Assembly: GCA_018003515.1 (NCBI GenBank)
Contig: JAGNDO010000005.1
Location: 56,215-120,214, forward strand
DNA: 64,000 bases
Direction of reading: 5' to 3'
From: Caldilineaceae bacterium
GTDB lineage: Bacteria; Chloroflexota; Anaerolineae; Caldilineales; Caldilineaceae
Shown here: piece by piece, positions 8,577 to 18,100 of the stretch
How positions within the stretch are numbered: the first letter of the stretch is position 1
Layout: each line of letters begins with the position of its first letter
Made by a program: the position numbers and the translations under genes
Notes under the pieces: model-generated
What the model was told of the DNA's origin: nothing
What the model saw: the letters and a program-made list of their open reading frames with translations, nothing else
Database searches by the model: none

Positions 8577-9539
8577 CTATGCGGGCAAAGGCCCCCGATC
8601 GAGAAGGCGATCCGTCTCGGCGGCCAGGCGAACCAACGCTTGATCGTTGCCGGTCCAGACGTTCCAGCCAAAATGGGAGGCGGCGATCTGGAGTTCGTAG
8701 CAGTGGTGGCGCAGGGGGGCATCCCGGCGGTCATCCTCGCTCAGGTCGGGCGCGGTGAGAGTGCGCTGCCACAGATCCGCGGGGTCGATGGCGGGATGCC
8801 AGGGACTCCAAAAGGTACACCACGCCACATCGAAGAGGAAGTCACCCAGGGCCGAACATTTCCACGAAAAGATGGCCGTCACCCGCCGGGCATCGTCCGA
8901 GACCAGCACATTTTGATGGAGCAGATCGCCATGAATCAGGTCACGCCGCTCTGGACAAGTGGGGAGCAGGGCTTCAATGCGTTCTTCGCACGTTTGGAAC
9001 AACCGGTCCATGCGGGGATCGGCGGCCAGCTTTGCCCGCCAGCCATGCACGGTCCGATCCGGGCTGTCCACAAGGCCCGACCGCAGCCAGGCGCGCCAGG
9101 TCATGCCTGTGGATGGTTCGGGATCGTACCAGTTCACGTCACAGCCACGGGCTGGCGTTTGGGTGCGCAGGGCGCGCAAGAGGGTCGCCAACGTCTGCGT
9201 GACCGCCGCCGAATCTGACGCCGGGGCTTCTTCGATAAAGCGGCCGTAGTGACGACGGGAGATGGCGAAATGGCGGTCAAAGGCCGTGCCGATCTCCACG
9301 ATCTCCGGCACGGGAATGGCCGGTGAGGTGAAGCGCATGGCGGCCCGGTCGATCTCGAAGCCTTCCCGCATGTCGCTGAGGCGCAGCACGAATTCATGCT
9401 TGCCGACCCGGTATGCGTAGGCGGACGACCAAAAGCCGCCACCCAAGGGCGTCAGATCTGACACGACGCCCGCATAGTTTCCGGCCAGCCACGCCCCGAC
9501 CTCTTGAATTGACAGGTGTGGTTTACCCTGGGCAACCAT
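8577..9539 (-). CDS. Aminoglycoside phosphotransferase (APH)-like protein with altered metal site
   Basis: 320-aa APH/choline-kinase-fold protein. The Brenner motif is intact (HGDLLHQNVLV, about residue 201). The downstream metal-binding segment that normally reads V/I-I-D-W-E/G is IFSWKCSALGDFLFD here, so the conserved Asp is replaced by Ser. The hygromycin-phosphotransferase-like GDFLFDVAW pattern follows. The substrate is unknown; the substitution makes normal kinase activity uncertain. It lies upstream of the dienelactone hydrolase on the same strand with a 51-bp gap. Confidence 0.82.
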   Translation of the reverse strand: MVAQGKPHLSIQEVGAWLAGNYAGVVSDLTPLGGGFWSSAYAYRVGKHEFVLRLSDMREGFEIDRAAMRFTSPAIPVPEIVEIGTAFDRHFAISRRHYGRFIEEAPASDSAAVTQTLATLLRALRTQTPARGCDVNWYDPEPSTGMTWRAWLRSGLVDSPDRTVHGWRAKLAADPRMDRLFQTCEERIEALLPTCPERRDLIHGDLLHQNVLVSDDARRVTAIFSWKCSALGDFLFDVAWCTFWSPWHPAIDPADLWQRTLTAPDLSEDDRRDAPLRHHCYELQIAASHFGWNVWTGNDQALVRLAAETDRLLDRGPLPA

Positions 9540-9666
9540 ACTGTTCCGCTCTTTTCCAAATCATATCCACAGGCTGAGTCCACGCGTAGCTTTTAACAAC
9601 GGCTGCTCCAAGGGTAGACGGGTCGGCAAATGACCCAGCTTCTTTGGGATCTCAGGGAGGCAAACC

Positions 9667-9732
9667 ACGTCCCCGGCATTCGCCACCAAAAGCCTCGAAC
9701 ATGAAACCCGTTTTGGCGAGTGCCGGGGACGT
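9667..9732. repeat. Inverted repeat (19-bp arms) in AT-richer spacer
   Basis: The arms ACGTCCCCGGCATTCGCCA and TGGCGAGTGCCGGGGACGT are reverse complements with one mismatch, separated by about 28 bp. The spacer (9540-9787) carries no convincing gene. The element sits upstream of the phosphotransferase gene and downstream of the ClbS-like gene. It could be a terminator-like hairpin or a small mobile repeat; no poly-T run follows. Confidence 0.65.
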
Positions 9733-9787
9733 TCATCCCATGAAACCCGATTGAGCCATAACCCAAAGCCGCTCAAATATGACGCAC

Positions 9788-10288
9788 CTATTTGCTACGC
9801 TTGAACCCTTTGCGCAATTCAGTTCTTGCCCAACGATAATGACTGCTTGTGGCAGAGATGAAATAGGCGGCCAGGGGATTGTTATTCGCCCATTTGTAAA
9901 TTTTGCGTGTAAACAGTTCCGATTCGGGAATCGCTTCAACAGTATTCATCATCTCTGTGTACGAAGCCTTGAAGCTGTCCATAATCTGAGGAAGGGGTTT
10001 GTCTCGATGTTTGAGATAGATGCTGTGATTCAGTTGTGGTAATTTCCCCCAGTTATAGTCTGCCGATGGCACAGACGGGGTCTCTCCCCTCGCCCCCGTT
10101 TCGTACCAGTGCATGACCATTTGCTCCCACTCGATGAGATGAGCGAGTACATCCTTTGCGGACCAGTCGCCGACCACATTGGGCTGGGTCATCTGTTCAG
10201 GGGTCAATTCCGCCAGCAGTTGTTCCAGCGCAGCGCGTTCAGTCTGTGCTGTTTCGATGAGTTGGTTTTTGGTTGTAGGTTTTGGCAT
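9788..10288 (-). CDS. ClbS/DfsB family four-helix bundle protein
   Basis: 166-aa protein with the family-typical opening (KNQLIETAQTERAALEQLLA), GDWSAKDVLAHLIEWEQM in helix 2 and the C-terminal ATSSHYRWARTELRK. ClbS, the best-known member, protects colibactin producers by hydrolysing the cyclopropane warhead; most homologues have unknown ligands. The coding sequence is more AT-rich than its neighbours, consistent with recent acquisition. Confidence 0.84.
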   Translation of the reverse strand: MPKPTTKNQLIETAQTERAALEQLLAELTPEQMTQPNVVGDWSAKDVLAHLIEWEQMVMHWYETGARGETPSVPSADYNWGKLPQLNHSIYLKHRDKPLPQIMDSFKASYTEMMNTVEAIPESELFTRKIYKWANNNPLAAYFISATSSHYRWARTELRKGFKRSK

Positions 10289-10342
10289 TCTGTTTTCCTG
10301 GATGCAAATTGGGTGAGCGAATTATCAGCCAAGCGGATCCGG

Positions 10343-10801
10343 TTATACGGTCTTTTGGCATGCCTTTTTAATATCGGTCAAATGCTCCTTGATATGTTTG
10401 TTGACCATATCAAGGTGTTCTTCGGGCGTATAGCTCCTTGAGCCTTTCTTGTAGGGGATGAATCCAAGTTTGGCGTCAAGAATATTCTCTTGAATCATTT
10501 TGTGCGCAATTTCTAATCTTTCCATTACGTTTTCCATTGTCTGCGTTCGCATTTCATCAAAACAGCGTTGATTCAGGTCGCTATATTTCCCTTTCAGGGG
10601 TGTTGGCTTGATGCCATTGACGAGGTCGCGAACATTTCTGGCAAAGCTCTCATGCCAGAAAACAATGTGCCCCAAAACATCTTTGACTGTCCAGTCTGTA
10701 TAGACATCTGGTGTATTGGGGACTGGCATGGTGTGGTAAAGATCAAGCAGCTGTGAGACAGTCTCATTCAATTGATCGAGGAGTGTTTCTCTGGTTTCCA
10801 T
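10343..10801 (-). CDS. DinB/ClbS-like four-helix bundle protein
   Basis: 152-aa protein of the same superfamily as the preceding gene (TDWTVKDVLGHIVFWHESFARN is the equivalent helix-2 segment). The C-terminus has HLDMVNKHIKEHLTDI. It lies 54 bp upstream of the ClbS/DfsB gene on the same strand and is likewise AT-richer than the flanks, so the two may have arrived together. Function is not known. Confidence 0.75.
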   Translation of the reverse strand: METRETLLDQLNETVSQLLDLYHTMPVPNTPDVYTDWTVKDVLGHIVFWHESFARNVRDLVNGIKPTPLKGKYSDLNQRCFDEMRTQTMENVMERLEIAHKMIQENILDAKLGFIPYKKGSRSYTPEEHLDMVNKHIKEHLTDIKKACQKTV

Positions 10802-10841
10802 ACCTATGCACTCTCCCTGTGAACCCAGTATAGAATCAGGC

Positions 10842-10940
10842 GTAATCGTTTATCCCCCGCCCCCTGACCCCCAACTTTGGGGAGAACTGTCCAGCACCTC
10901 CCCCAGAATTGGGGGCCGGGGGCGGGGGGGGAACGATTAC
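10842..10940. repeat. 99-bp palindromic G/C-tract element
   Basis: The outer arms are GTAATCGTT (10842-10850) and AACGATTAC (10932-10940). Inside them, C-runs on the left pair with G-runs on the right, interrupted by CAACTTTGGGG and CAGAATTGGGG. The whole element folds on itself and fills most of the gap between the bundle protein and the oxidoreductase gene. It is suggestive of a MITE-like insertion; direct target duplications were not resolved. Confidence 0.7.
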
Positions 10941-10977
10941 ACCATTTCTGACCGGCGGTCCGGGCGACCCTGCGACT

Positions 10978-11952
10978 CTACGCCACCGTGATGACGACTT
11001 TCCCCCGGGCGTGTCCTTGCCCCAGATAGCGGAGGGCTGCGGGCGTCTCCGCCAATGGGTATCGTTTGTCGATGACGGGCACGACCTTGCCGCTTTCCAG
11101 CAGTTCCGTCAGGGTGTTCAAATCAGCTTGGGTCATTTTCGCCGAAACGTTTCCCATCTTCTTCTCCCCGCCCCGTGACATCCACGATCCCAGCAGCGTG
11201 GCCTGGAAGATCTGGGCCATTGTCCCGCCGGCCATGACGTAGATGCCCTTGGGAGCCAGGGCGCGCTTGTAGGCCGCAAGGGGATGAAAACCGTTGGCGG
11301 CCAGGATCAGGTCGTATTGTTGGCCATTTTGGGTGAAGTCCTCTTTTGTGTAGTCGATGACGTGATCGGCCCCCAGGGTCCGGGCCTGCGCCATATTCCG
11401 GGTGCTGCACACGGCTGTGACGTCAGCGCCGAAGGTTTTGGCGATCTGCACCGCAAAAGTCCCCACCCCGCCGGACGCCCCATTGATCAACACCTTTTTG
11501 CCCGGCTGAATCTGTCCCACATCCCGCAGACCTTGCAAGGCCGTGACCGCGGCCATGGGCACGGCCGCGGCTTCCTCAAACGAGAGGTTGACCGGTTTGG
11601 CGGCCAAAGCCCGTTCGGGTACAGAGGCATATTCGGCAAAACTGCCACTTGTGTGTCCGGCAAGATCCCCATACACCGCGTCGCCCGGCTTGAACTGGGT
11701 GACATGGCCGCCCACAGCTTCCACCGTCCCGGCGATGTCCGCGCCGGGAATCTTGTTCTTGGGTCGAAGAAATCCGCCGCCCATCAGCCGCACCAGGAAG
11801 ATGTCGGCGGTCAGGATATGCCAATCATAGGCGTTGAGCGAGGCCGCGTGGACCTTCACCAGAACCTCATTTTGCTTGGGCGCGGGTTTTTCCACCTCCT
11901 CAAACCGGAGAAGATCGGGGGAGCCATATTGTTCACAGATAATTGCCTTCAA
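10978..11952 (-). CDS. NAD(P)-dependent zinc-independent alcohol dehydrogenase / quinone oxidoreductase (MDR family)
   Basis: 324-aa medium-chain reductase. It has the GroES-like N-terminal half (GADIAGTVEAVGGHVTQFKPGDAVYGD) and the Rossmann NADPH site INGASGGVGTFAVQIAK. The catalytic-zinc Cys/His pattern is missing, which places it with quinone oxidoreductases. The product most likely starts at a TTG (11952), preceded by AAAGGAAAA; no ATG fits the family start. It may act with the neighbouring flavodoxin in redox stress, but that is only an inference. Confidence 0.9.
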   Translation of the reverse strand: MKAIICEQYGSPDLLRFEEVEKPAPKQNEVLVKVHAASLNAYDWHILTADIFLVRLMGGGFLRPKNKIPGADIAGTVEAVGGHVTQFKPGDAVYGDLAGHTSGSFAEYASVPERALAAKPVNLSFEEAAAVPMAAVTALQGLRDVGQIQPGKKVLINGASGGVGTFAVQIAKTFGADVTAVCSTRNMAQARTLGADHVIDYTKEDFTQNGQQYDLILAANGFHPLAAYKRALAPKGIYVMAGGTMAQIFQATLLGSWMSRGGEKKMGNVSAKMTQADLNTLTELLESGKVVPVIDKRYPLAETPAALRYLGQGHARGKVVITVA

Positions 11953-11996
11953 GATTGGTTTTCCTTTATGTTTTTACCAAAAGCCAAAACCGCAAG

Positions 11997-12497
11997 TTAC
12001 TGTTTGACCTTGGCGAGAATCTGACGCGCCCACGCGGCTGCCCGGTCAAGTTCTCCCTCCGTCAGCGGACCCTCCGTGCCTGTGACGGTGAATCCCTCTG
12101 GGGGCATCACCACTTCCCCGCCCTTTTTCCCAAGTCTGTCAGAAATGGGATCAGCGGCGTAGCCGAAGATGTCCACCATCTTGGAAAGAACGCCGTGGGC
12201 GTGGACTTCCTCCTCGGTGATTCGGGTATCGAAGGCCGCAACTTTGATGCCCTTCAGTCCATTTTGGGGGAGGCGTTTTAGAAAAGCTGTGGTGGTTGGC
12301 AGGGGGCGGAATTTCTGAGTGGGAGAGCCGACGATGAGCAGGTCGAGTCCGCTCAGGTGATCGGGGTTTGCTTCGCTGATGCGATGCAGACCGACGGTTT
12401 CGTCGCCTTCAAGTGTGCGGCCCAAGCCATCGGCGATGGCGCGGGCGATCCGCGCGGTGTTGCCAAACTGCGAATCGTAGAGAACCATTGCTTTCAT
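11997..12497 (-). CDS. Flavodoxin family protein
   Basis: 166-aa flavodoxin-like FMN protein: KAMVLYDSQFGNTARIARAI carries the phosphate-binding T/S-rich loop after strand 1, and LIVGSPTQKFRPLPTT is the second FMN loop. I chose the ATG at 12497, which follows AGGAGA; an in-frame start 39 bp earlier adds residues unlike the fold. It is upstream of the quinone oxidoreductase on the same strand with a 44-bp gap. Confidence 0.9.
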   Translation of the reverse strand: MKAMVLYDSQFGNTARIARAIADGLGRTLEGDETVGLHRISEANPDHLSGLDLLIVGSPTQKFRPLPTTTAFLKRLPQNGLKGIKVAAFDTRITEEEVHAHGVLSKMVDIFGYAADPISDRLGKKGGEVVMPPEGFTVTGTEGPLTEGELDRAAAWARQILAKVKQ

Positions 12498-12625
12498 CAG
12501 AGTTTTCTCCTGGGTAGATGATCGGCTATTCCTCAAACTTCACCTGGATCATTACGCAGCGTTGCGCCGTATGTTGCACATCATGATGGCTAATTCTGAT
12601 TCTCTTCTTGCGGCCAATCAGAAGC

Positions 12626-13099
12626 TCAGGTTTCGCCATCAAGTGTTTCTTCAGCCAGAATTTTTTGATAGACCGCCCATTGCTCGATGATGCTTCCCAA
12701 ATTCGCACGCATTGTCTCGAAATCGCTATGCACAGAAACGGTGATAATGGCCCGATCAAACGATACCCAGACCAATAGGTTCCCTGCATCCGTGATCGTT
12801 CCTTGAAGTGCAGCGTCTTGACGCACCTTTGCGCCGTGGTGAAGGACGATTTCAACCCTGTCTGGTTTTCGGAGACCCAGGGTGGCAAACCAGCCGTGGC
12901 AATAAAAACTGGGGGATTTCCATTTTACACCCTCGGTAATCGCCGGATCGGCCCCCATAATCGTTTCACGAATGGCCTGGATTGCAGGCGTCATCGGATG
13001 GGTCAGTGCAACAATCAGCGCGGTGACGCCAACGCTGTCGTCAAATTCCTTCGCCGCCCTGGCAGGCTTTGGCGTCTTCGTTGCAGCATTCTTGGCCAT
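12626..13099 (-). CDS. DUF1801 domain protein (YdhG-like)
   Basis: 157-aa protein with the DUF1801 core: AIQAIRETIMGADPAITEGVKWKSPSFYCHGWFATLGL followed by VEIVLHHGAKV. The Lys/Ala-rich N-terminus is likely a flexible tail. Function is unknown; members have been described as iron-chaperone-like (frataxin-like fold). It is the first of three DUF1801/YdeI-type genes in a row on this strand (with 13170-13760 and 13834-14295). Confidence 0.8.
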   Translation of the reverse strand: MAKNAATKTPKPARAAKEFDDSVGVTALIVALTHPMTPAIQAIRETIMGADPAITEGVKWKSPSFYCHGWFATLGLRKPDRVEIVLHHGAKVRQDAALQGTITDAGNLLVWVSFDRAIITVSVHSDFETMRANLGSIIEQWAVYQKILAEETLDGET

Positions 13100-13169
13100 G
13101 ATGGATTCCTTTTCATCTTATCCTCTGATCTACTCTTCATTGCGTGGTTGGTTGAGCGACTTTGTCGAA

Positions 13170-13760
13170 TTATCGATCATTCAATCCCTTGCCCTCGATG
13201 ATTTTCGGGATGTATTTATCAATCCGTGCGTACCGGGTCTTGGATTGTTTGGGGGCGGAAAAATAGAGGATGTATCCCCTTTGCCGTCCGGGGGTCAATG
13301 CCTCAAAAGCGTCTTGGAAGCCAGGAACTTCCTCCAGCTTGTTGATCAACTCTTCTGGAACTGCGAATTCTTCGGTCTCCTTAAACTCCACTTCCAAGCC
13401 GGCCTCTTCCACGGCAATGGCTTCTTGAATATAGGCTTTCAAGACGGGTTCCATCTCAAGGATTTGTTGAGCACTGGTGAATCGAATCTGGCGCGCTGAC
13501 TGCACATTCTTCGTTTGTTGGATTAGAATGCCATTGGGATCCTGAAACAAGGCACCCTTCATAAACAGCAGCGCGCAGTATTCCTTGAATCCGTGGATCA
13601 GGACGATGTTGCTGCCCTCAATCGTGTAACACGGGCAGCCCCACTTCAACTCTTCGGTCAGTTGACAATCCAGAATGATCCGTCTCAGCGCCTCATATTC
13701 TGCCTGCCATTGCTCTGCCTTGCGAAAGAAAAAGTCAACCTTGGGGTTCATACCATTCAT
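13170..13760 (-). CDS. YdeI/OmpD-associated family protein (DUF1801 fold)
   Basis: 196-aa protein. The N-terminal half is DUF1801 (LTEELKWGCPCYTIEGSNIVLIHGFKEYCALLFMKG) and the C-terminal half is the YdeI-specific extension ending LTPGRQRGYILYFSAPKQSKTRYARI. B. subtilis YdeI has been linked to resistance to cationic antimicrobial peptides; the same role here is only a family inference. GGAGG lies about 7 bp before the ATG. The gene is AT-richer than the surrounding core genes. Confidence 0.85.
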   Translation of the reverse strand: MNGMNPKVDFFFRKAEQWQAEYEALRRIILDCQLTEELKWGCPCYTIEGSNIVLIHGFKEYCALLFMKGALFQDPNGILIQQTKNVQSARQIRFTSAQQILEMEPVLKAYIQEAIAVEEAGLEVEFKETEEFAVPEELINKLEEVPGFQDAFEALTPGRQRGYILYFSAPKQSKTRYARIDKYIPKIIEGKGLNDR

Positions 13761-13833
13761 GTTTTGATCCTCCGAAGAACTGCCAAAAGTAAGTGAGCTG
13801 TCGCCTTGAGAAATGTCGTGCTATGTGTCTAAA

Positions 13834-14295
13834 TCAGCCCACCGCTTGCTGCACGAGGGCGATGATCCTGGCCTCTGTGGCAGCGGTCAATTCTTTCAAC
13901 GCGAAAGCGGTCGGCCACAGGTCGCCGTCGTCCAGGCTCGCCGTGTCGCTAAAGCCCAAGGTCGAGTAGCGCGTCTTGAACTTATCTGCGCCTTGAAAAA
14001 AGCAGACGATCTTGCCGTCCGCGTTGGCGTACGCCGGCATCCCATACCAGGTTTTTGGCAAAAGGGATGGCGCGCTGGCCACGATGATCTCATGCAGCCG
14101 TGTGGCCATGACCCGATCTGGTTCCGCCAATTCGTCGATCTTGGCCAGCAGATCGCTCTCCCCGTCCGCCTTGCCTTTCTTGGCCCGGGCTTCCGCCTTC
14201 AGCTCTTTGGCCCGCTCCTTCATGGCGGCTTTTTCATCGTCCGAGAAGCCCGCGGACGTTTCGTCGGCCTTCTGTGTGCTCTTCTTTGGACTCAT
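13834..14295 (-). CDS. DUF1801 family protein with charged N-terminal tail
   Basis: 153-aa protein with a Lys/Glu-rich, probably helical N-terminal region (about residues 1-50), then the core [40 protein letters not shown], the DUF1801 pattern. The ATG at 14295 has AAGGAG at the right distance and is preferred over one 36 bp upstream. Function unknown. Confidence 0.8.
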   Translation of the reverse strand: MSPKKSTQKADETSAGFSDDEKAAMKERAKELKAEARAKKGKADGESDLLAKIDELAEPDRVMATRLHEIIVASAPSLLPKTWYGMPAYANADGKIVCFFQGADKFKTRYSTLGFSDTASLDDGDLWPTAFALKELTAATEARIIALVQQAVG

Positions 14296-14403
14296 GGAAC
14301 TCTCCTTGGTCGGGAACGATGGTGGTTTCATCCAGGCTGCACCTGTTTGGCGCGGATGGCTATCGAATTTTAGAACATTTGCTCTAACTCGTCAAGGCAA
14401 GAA

Positions 14404-15069
14404 TCATCCCTGCCGACTCACCATTTCGTTGATCCAAATGGGGGCGAAGGGGGAGGTGCAGCCTTTGGGCACAGGATAGTCCCGATAGATGCCCAAGGTT
14501 TCGCCGATGGCGAGGGCACGCTGGCGATGATCGGGGAAGTGGATGCCGATGCCGGCCAGGCAATTGTTCATGGTCCACTGCACTTCGGGCGCGGCCTCTT
14601 TCATGTCGGATTCGATGCGGTTGAGCAGCCCTGGCAGATCGATGCCGTCCGGGCTTTTGCTGATGCGTTCGGAGGTCAAGGCCCAGCCGGCCCGGGCGGC
14701 CCAGGGATCGCCGTCGGCCATCCACCCTTGGCGCAGGCTCTCTTTGTCCGGGTGCTTGCTGGCGATGTAGGAGATAAACCAGTCCGCCACCTGCGTAAAG
14801 TCGATGGAGCGCATCATGCCATCCACCTCGGCCCTGGATAGATCCTTGGGCTTGATCAGGAGGATGGCCAAGAACTGGGCGTCGATATTCCCCGTGGCCC
14901 AGAGTTGGATGGCCAAGTCGTGGTCGTTTTTGATCTTGGCGGCCAGTTTCCGCACATCACCGCGCAGGACGCCATACTGATTGGTGCCCGCGCCAGCCTT
15001 GCTGTTCTGGGCACGCACTTTTTCTTTGCCGAGGGATTCGAGTTGAGCGAGTGTTTCGTTGAGCGTCAT
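14404..15069 (-). CDS. DNA alkylation repair enzyme (AlkD-like HEAT-repeat protein)
   Basis: 221-aa ALK/HEAT-repeat protein related to AlkC/AlkD glycosylases, which remove N3- and N7-alkylated bases. Recognisable parts are GVLRGDVRKLAAKIKNDHDLAIQLWATG and DFTQVADWFISYIASKHPDKE, followed by WAARAGWALTSERI. A truncated, diverged copy of its first 35 codons plus upstream DNA lies 3.4 kb away at 18418-18590 in the same orientation, on the other side of the DUF5107 gene. Confidence 0.85.
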   Translation of the reverse strand: MTLNETLAQLESLGKEKVRAQNSKAGAGTNQYGVLRGDVRKLAAKIKNDHDLAIQLWATGNIDAQFLAILLIKPKDLSRAEVDGMMRSIDFTQVADWFISYIASKHPDKESLRQGWMADGDPWAARAGWALTSERISKSPDGIDLPGLLNRIESDMKEAAPEVQWTMNNCLAGIGIHFPDHRQRALAIGETLGIYRDYPVPKGCTSPFAPIWINEMVSRQG

Positions 15070-15170
15070 GGGTGTTGTCCTTTTTGGATAATGGGGGGGA
15101 GGAGAGTGGGTGGGCGGTTTGCGCTGCTGGTGTGGAAAATTATCTTGCGAAACTCACAGATACTCGACCA

Positions 15171-18100
15171 TCATTCACGGACACAGCACCCTATTCCCTG
15201 CTCCGCAAGAGCCAGCAAACGGTCCGCGTGATGATTCTTCGTCTGCTCGAGATCGTCTTCGAACACCAGCAGCAGGGGGAGGGAGGTGGCAAAATAGTCG
15301 ATGGTGGCCTTGCCCGCCCGCTGGCGTTGGGCGAAGGATTTCAACGCTTCAAACAGGGCTTTGGCCTTTTCGGTCTGTCCCAACTCCAGCAGTGAGAGCC
15401 CGCGGAAGTAGGTAAGTTCTGAATGCTCCGTCACCGCCATGGCCTGAAAGTCACCGGCTTCATGCGCGCTTGCTTCAAAACAGGCCACCGCTTCGTCCTC
15501 ACGCCCCAGGGCGCGCAGGGCCTTGCCGGTCCAATAGCGGACATCGGCCTTGGCTTGCAGGAGGTGATAGGCCTCGCCGAGATTCTGCGGGGGCCGCATG
15601 GCCAATTCAAAATGTTCGAGCCCGCCTTGCGCATGGCCCTGCGCCAAGGCCTGCTGCCCCAGCAACAGGTGGGCGGTGGTATATTGGCGCAGCACCTTGC
15701 CCTCCCCGCCTTCCCAGGGATGGAAACGGCGGGCCTGCAACACCTCAAGCGCCTTGGCGGGCTGCCCGGTTTTATTATACAACTCGGTCAGGGAAACCGT
15801 GGCGTCATCCCGCGCCGCCACCAGGTCTGGATGGGTGAGCAGGGTTTCGAGCCGTTCCGCCGCCGAATCACCCAATTTGGCGCGCAACTGATCGAATTCT
15901 GCGAACAGACGGGCATCCGTGGGGTCATTGTTCAGCGCCGCCCGATACGCCTCCCGTGCCGCTGCGCCGTCGCGTCGCACATTCCAATAGGCGATGCCCA
16001 GGTTGCGGCAGACCGTTGCGAAGGATGGGGCGGCTTCACGGGCCGCTTCCCAGCAGGCGATGGCCTCCTCGTGGCGTTTTTTGTCGAACAGATAATTGCC
16101 CAGTCCATAGGCCGCGTTGCGGTCTGCGCCCACTTGCTGCATGGCCCATTCCAGCACAAGCTGATCATGCAGGCGCGATGGGAAGAAATAGTCGGGGTTC
16201 ATGGCCCGGGCTTTTTCAAGCTGTTCCAGGCTGCCCGTCAGCCACGCCAGCGCGTAGTGGGTCAGTTGGGATCTTTCCAGCGGATTCGGCACCGCCACCG
16301 CTGCCACCTCGTTGGCGTGGTGAAGCTCCAGCAGCCGGATCGCTTCCTCCCGGAATCCGGCATCGGCACAATCGTAGACCACATCGAGGACCGTCTGGGC
16401 ATCGTTGCGACTTTTGGTCAGAAATCCGGCCACATCCCCCGCGGCCACGCGTGCCCAGTGATCGAGGGGATCCACGGCCAACAGATCGGCCAACCCCTGT
16501 GAACCGTCCCGGCCCAGCCTGTTCAACACCAACGCCTTGAGGATCTGGGCCTTGTTGTTCTGTCGATTGGTATCGAGGGCAGATTCACAGTGTTGCAGGG
16601 CCTGTTCAAACTCACCGGTCCGGCAATCGAGCATGGCGAGTTCATAGTAGGCTGGGGCGCGCCACGCATAGGTCCAGGTGGATTTATACAACGCGGCATA
16701 GGCTTCGCGCAAGCGGCCCTGAAATCGATAGGTCAGACCCAAAAAATAGTGGGCTTCGCCCGTGGAGGGATTGGGATGTCTGTGGGTCAGGCGTTTGATC
16801 GCGGTTTCAAAATGATCCGCGGCCTGGTCAAGCCGCCCCTGGTTCAGGGTGCGACGGCCATAGGCAATATGGGCGCGCGTATCATTCGGATCACGCCGCA
16901 GAATTTCATCCCAGTAGGTTTCCGGGTAGCGCGTCGGGTGTCGGTACTGTTCCAGATGTTCGGCGGTCAGATACAGATCTTCAAGGGTCTCGGTGTCCGC
17001 CGGCAGGGGCGGCTCGGTGGCCAGGTTGCGTTGACGTTCCAGGGATGCCACGTCTACGGGCCGATACGACACCAGTCCCTCCACAGAAAGCTCCAGAGCC
17101 TGAGGCGTATCCCCTGTGAATGTCAGATCCTGGTTCTGCCACGGGGCATCCGGAGACAGATCGACCCGCTGGTCGATCAGCGTGCGCTCCCCGTCGCGCA
17201 GCAGGATACGGGCGCCTTCGATCCGGCGGGAAACCACCACACCCAGATCAAGGCGGCCATCGTCGTTGACCACCAGGCGAACGGCGGCGTCCTTGGTGGC
17301 ATTCTGCACGGGGCCGATTTTTTTGTAGGGCCACCAGAACTGAGAAAAGGTTTTGGTTTCGTAGGGCGCAAGATAGCTGAAGTCGGGCTGGTTATCGGTG
17401 TACACCCCCGCCATCAACTCCACATACGGACCATTGTCATCGGTCAATTCACGGTCCCAGGCCCAGCCGAACTTGTGGTTGCCCCAGGTCCACTGTTTCT
17501 TGCCCGGGGAAAGATGGTGGCTGGCAACATGGATAAACCCACCCTCCGCATCAGTATCGTAGCCGCCGAAAAAATCGAAGGCCGTTTCGCAGACCATGTA
17601 GCTGGTGGGAACCTGAATGTTTTTGTAGCGGCTCAGGTCATTTGCACCGGGTTTGGCCGCATAATCGACCCCATAGTACTCGTTGTTGGCAATGGGAAAG
17701 GAACTCTGGGCCCGGACGGCATGGTCGGCCACGTAATGAACATCGGGCGGGAAAAAGCTTTGGTAGTTGTCGTGAACTTTGGCGGCCACGTTTGACCACC
17801 ACAGAAAAGTCTGGGTGAAGGGCGTTCGGTTGAACAGGCGGGCCCTGAGTTCGATCAGCGCGCTGTCCGGTCGCATGCGAATGCCGTGCATGCCTTTCAT
17901 GCGGTTGAGCGGATCGTGTTCGGAGAGCCAAACCGTCTTCGCTCCGTCGGCTCCCTCCTGCATGTGCAGGTCCGCGGGCATGTAGGTGCTGGGACGGTGA
18001 TGCTGCGGCCAGTTAAACTCGACTCCGCCGGAAATCCACGGCCCCGCCAGCCCCACCAGGGCCGGCTTAATCACATCCTGACCATAGAAGAAATCGTAGT

